Origin: Leucobacter sp.
GTDB taxonomy: Bacteria; Actinomycetota; Actinomycetes; Actinomycetales; Microbacteriaceae
Direction of reading: 5' to 3'
Assembly: GCA_012510755.1 (NCBI GenBank)
Contig: JAAZHL010000221.1
Span: 1-6,311 of the forward strand
Length of the DNA stretch: 6,311 nt
Shown piece after piece: positions 5,923 through 6,311 of the stretch; within the stretch, counting starts at the first letter, position 1; every line of letters starts with the position of its first letter. The translations under genes and the position numbers were made by a program. A model generated the notes under the pieces. It was not told the origin of the DNA. It did no database searches and saw only the letters and a list, made by a program, of their open reading frames with translations.

Positions 5923-5951
5923 ATTTTCGCAAGCAGTTCGCCCCGGGTCAA
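5923..5951 (-). promoter_or_regulatory. Candidate sigma-70-type promoter for the phosphate transporter operon
   Basis: The minus strand reads TTGACC (5951-5946; 5 of 6 to TTGACA), a 17-bp spacer, and GAAAAT (5928-5923; 4 of 6 to TATAAT). Transcription would start near 5916, giving a leader of about 80 nt before the GTG at 5836. This is the best -35/-10 pair I see in the window. Confidence 0.5.
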
Positions 5952-6010
5952 GTCGCCGCCAGAGTGTCTCTCAGATGCCGCCAAAACACGCGATTCTCAG
6001 CAGCAGAAGA

Positions 6011-6016
6011 TAGTAT
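6011..6016 (+). promoter_or_regulatory. Candidate -10 box for the mycoredoxin gene
   Basis: TAGTAT fits TANNNT in an A/T-rich patch otherwise rare in the window. It would give a start near 6023 and a leader of about 30 nt containing the ribosome site. I see no good -35, nor a clear SigR/SigH-type GGAAT...GTT site, although such genes are often under thiol-stress sigma factors. Confidence 0.35.
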
Positions 6017-6040
6017 TTTCAGAGGATCGACAGCCGTGTT

Positions 6041-6047
6041 AAAGGAG
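6041..6047 (+). promoter_or_regulatory. Ribosome binding site of the mycoredoxin gene
   Basis: AAAGGAG lies with a 6-nt spacer before the ATG at 6054. It fixes the start and contrasts with the apparently leaderless genes at 1477, 1514 and 4138. Confidence 0.85.
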
Positions 6048-6053
6048 CCCCTC

Positions 6054-6311
6054 ATGACCGCGTCAGTGAACGATTTTGTGCCTCAGGCCGGCGCAATCAC
6101 TATGTTTTCAACCGAGTGGTGCAGCTACTGCAAGCGACTGAAGAAGATGCTTGACAGCGAGGGCATTGGCTACACCGAGGTTGATATCGAGCACACCCCT
6201 GGCACCGAAGACCTGGTGAAGTCGGTAAACGGGGGCAATGCGGTGGTGCCGACCGTCGTGTTCCCTGATGAGAGCACCGCGACGAACCCATCACTCGGTG
6301 AGGTGAAGGCT
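6054..6311 (+). CDS. Mycoredoxin (glutaredoxin-like, mycothiol-dependent), partial at right edge
   Basis: This small cytoplasmic thioredoxin-fold oxidoreductase uses mycothiol to reduce protein-mycothiol mixed disulfides. 86 codons are visible without a stop. The first strand and active site read MFSTEWCSYCKRLKKML, with the catalytic pair C23 and C26 (CSYC). A VDIE strand follows at 43-46, then VNGGN (58-62). The cis-proline loop is VVPTVVF with Pro66. The TNPS motif (77-80) next to EVK is typical of actinobacterial mycoredoxins of the Mrx1 type. Only the last few residues should be missing, given the family length of roughly 80-95. The N-terminus (about 13 residues before the first strand) is slightly longer than in M. 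tuberculosis Mrx1. The start is supported by AAAGGAG six bases upstream. It is transcribed away from the phosphate operon and appears to have its own promoter. Identification is secure at subfamily level. Confidence 0.9.
   Translation, partial: MTASVNDFVPQAGAITMFSTEWCSYCKRLKKMLDSEGIGYTEVDIEHTPGTEDLVKSVNGGNAVVPTVVFPDESTATNPSLGEVKA

Noticed and set aside
1..6311. Search by eye for CRISPR arrays, insertion sequence ends, tRNA/rRNA genes, riboswitches, phage or toxin-antitoxin genes
   Set aside because: No regularly spaced repeats, transposase motifs, tRNA-like cloverleaf or such gene families were recognised. Coding genes with ordinary functions fill almost the whole window.

Overview
The window looks like a chromosomal segment of a high-GC actinobacterium. 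GC is roughly 60% by eye. The strongest taxonomic sign is the mycoredoxin at the right edge, an enzyme of mycothiol redox metabolism, which is confined to Actinobacteria. Gene style and apparent leaderless starts also fit. Something in or near Microbacteriaceae is my guess, not a demonstrated assignment. All genes look like housekeeping or common accessory genes. I see no mobile element, phage gene, CRISPR array, tRNA or rRNA.

Left block (1-1477, minus strand): a GTG-started AI-2E/PerM-family membrane protein is followed by ilvA (threonine dehydratase), which runs off the left edge. The two overlap by four bases (ATGA), and the ilvA ribosome binding site lies inside the last codons of the membrane protein gene. 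They form one translationally coupled operon.

Middle block (1478-4138): only 36 bp separate the AI-2E gene from a divergent HTH_42-family gene related to the DNA glycosylases AlkX (YcaQ) and AlkZ. Both starts lack a clear Shine-Dalgarno sequence, and each has a TANNNT box exactly 6 nt upstream. That is the arrangement expected for leaderless mRNAs fired from a shared divergent promoter. The glycosylase-like gene converges on a class 3 aldehyde dehydrogenase gene so tightly that the two stop codons abut with no spacer. The dehydrogenase start also carries a TANNNT box 6 nt upstream.

Right block (4139-6311): on the minus strand, a PiT-family low-affinity phosphate transporter overlaps by four bases (ATGA) a downstream gene for a 97-residue two-helix membrane protein. 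The transporter has a long basic tail and the small protein has a very acidic loop, both plausibly cytoplasmic. They make a compact two-gene phosphate uptake unit. A 217-bp divergent region with a good candidate promoter for the transporter separates it from the mycoredoxin gene on the plus strand, which runs off the right edge.

I did not find a clearly novel system. The points most worth a second look are the overlapping leaderless divergent promoters, the small acidic membrane partner of the phosphate transporter, and the glycosylase-like protein with its Q-I-D motif.
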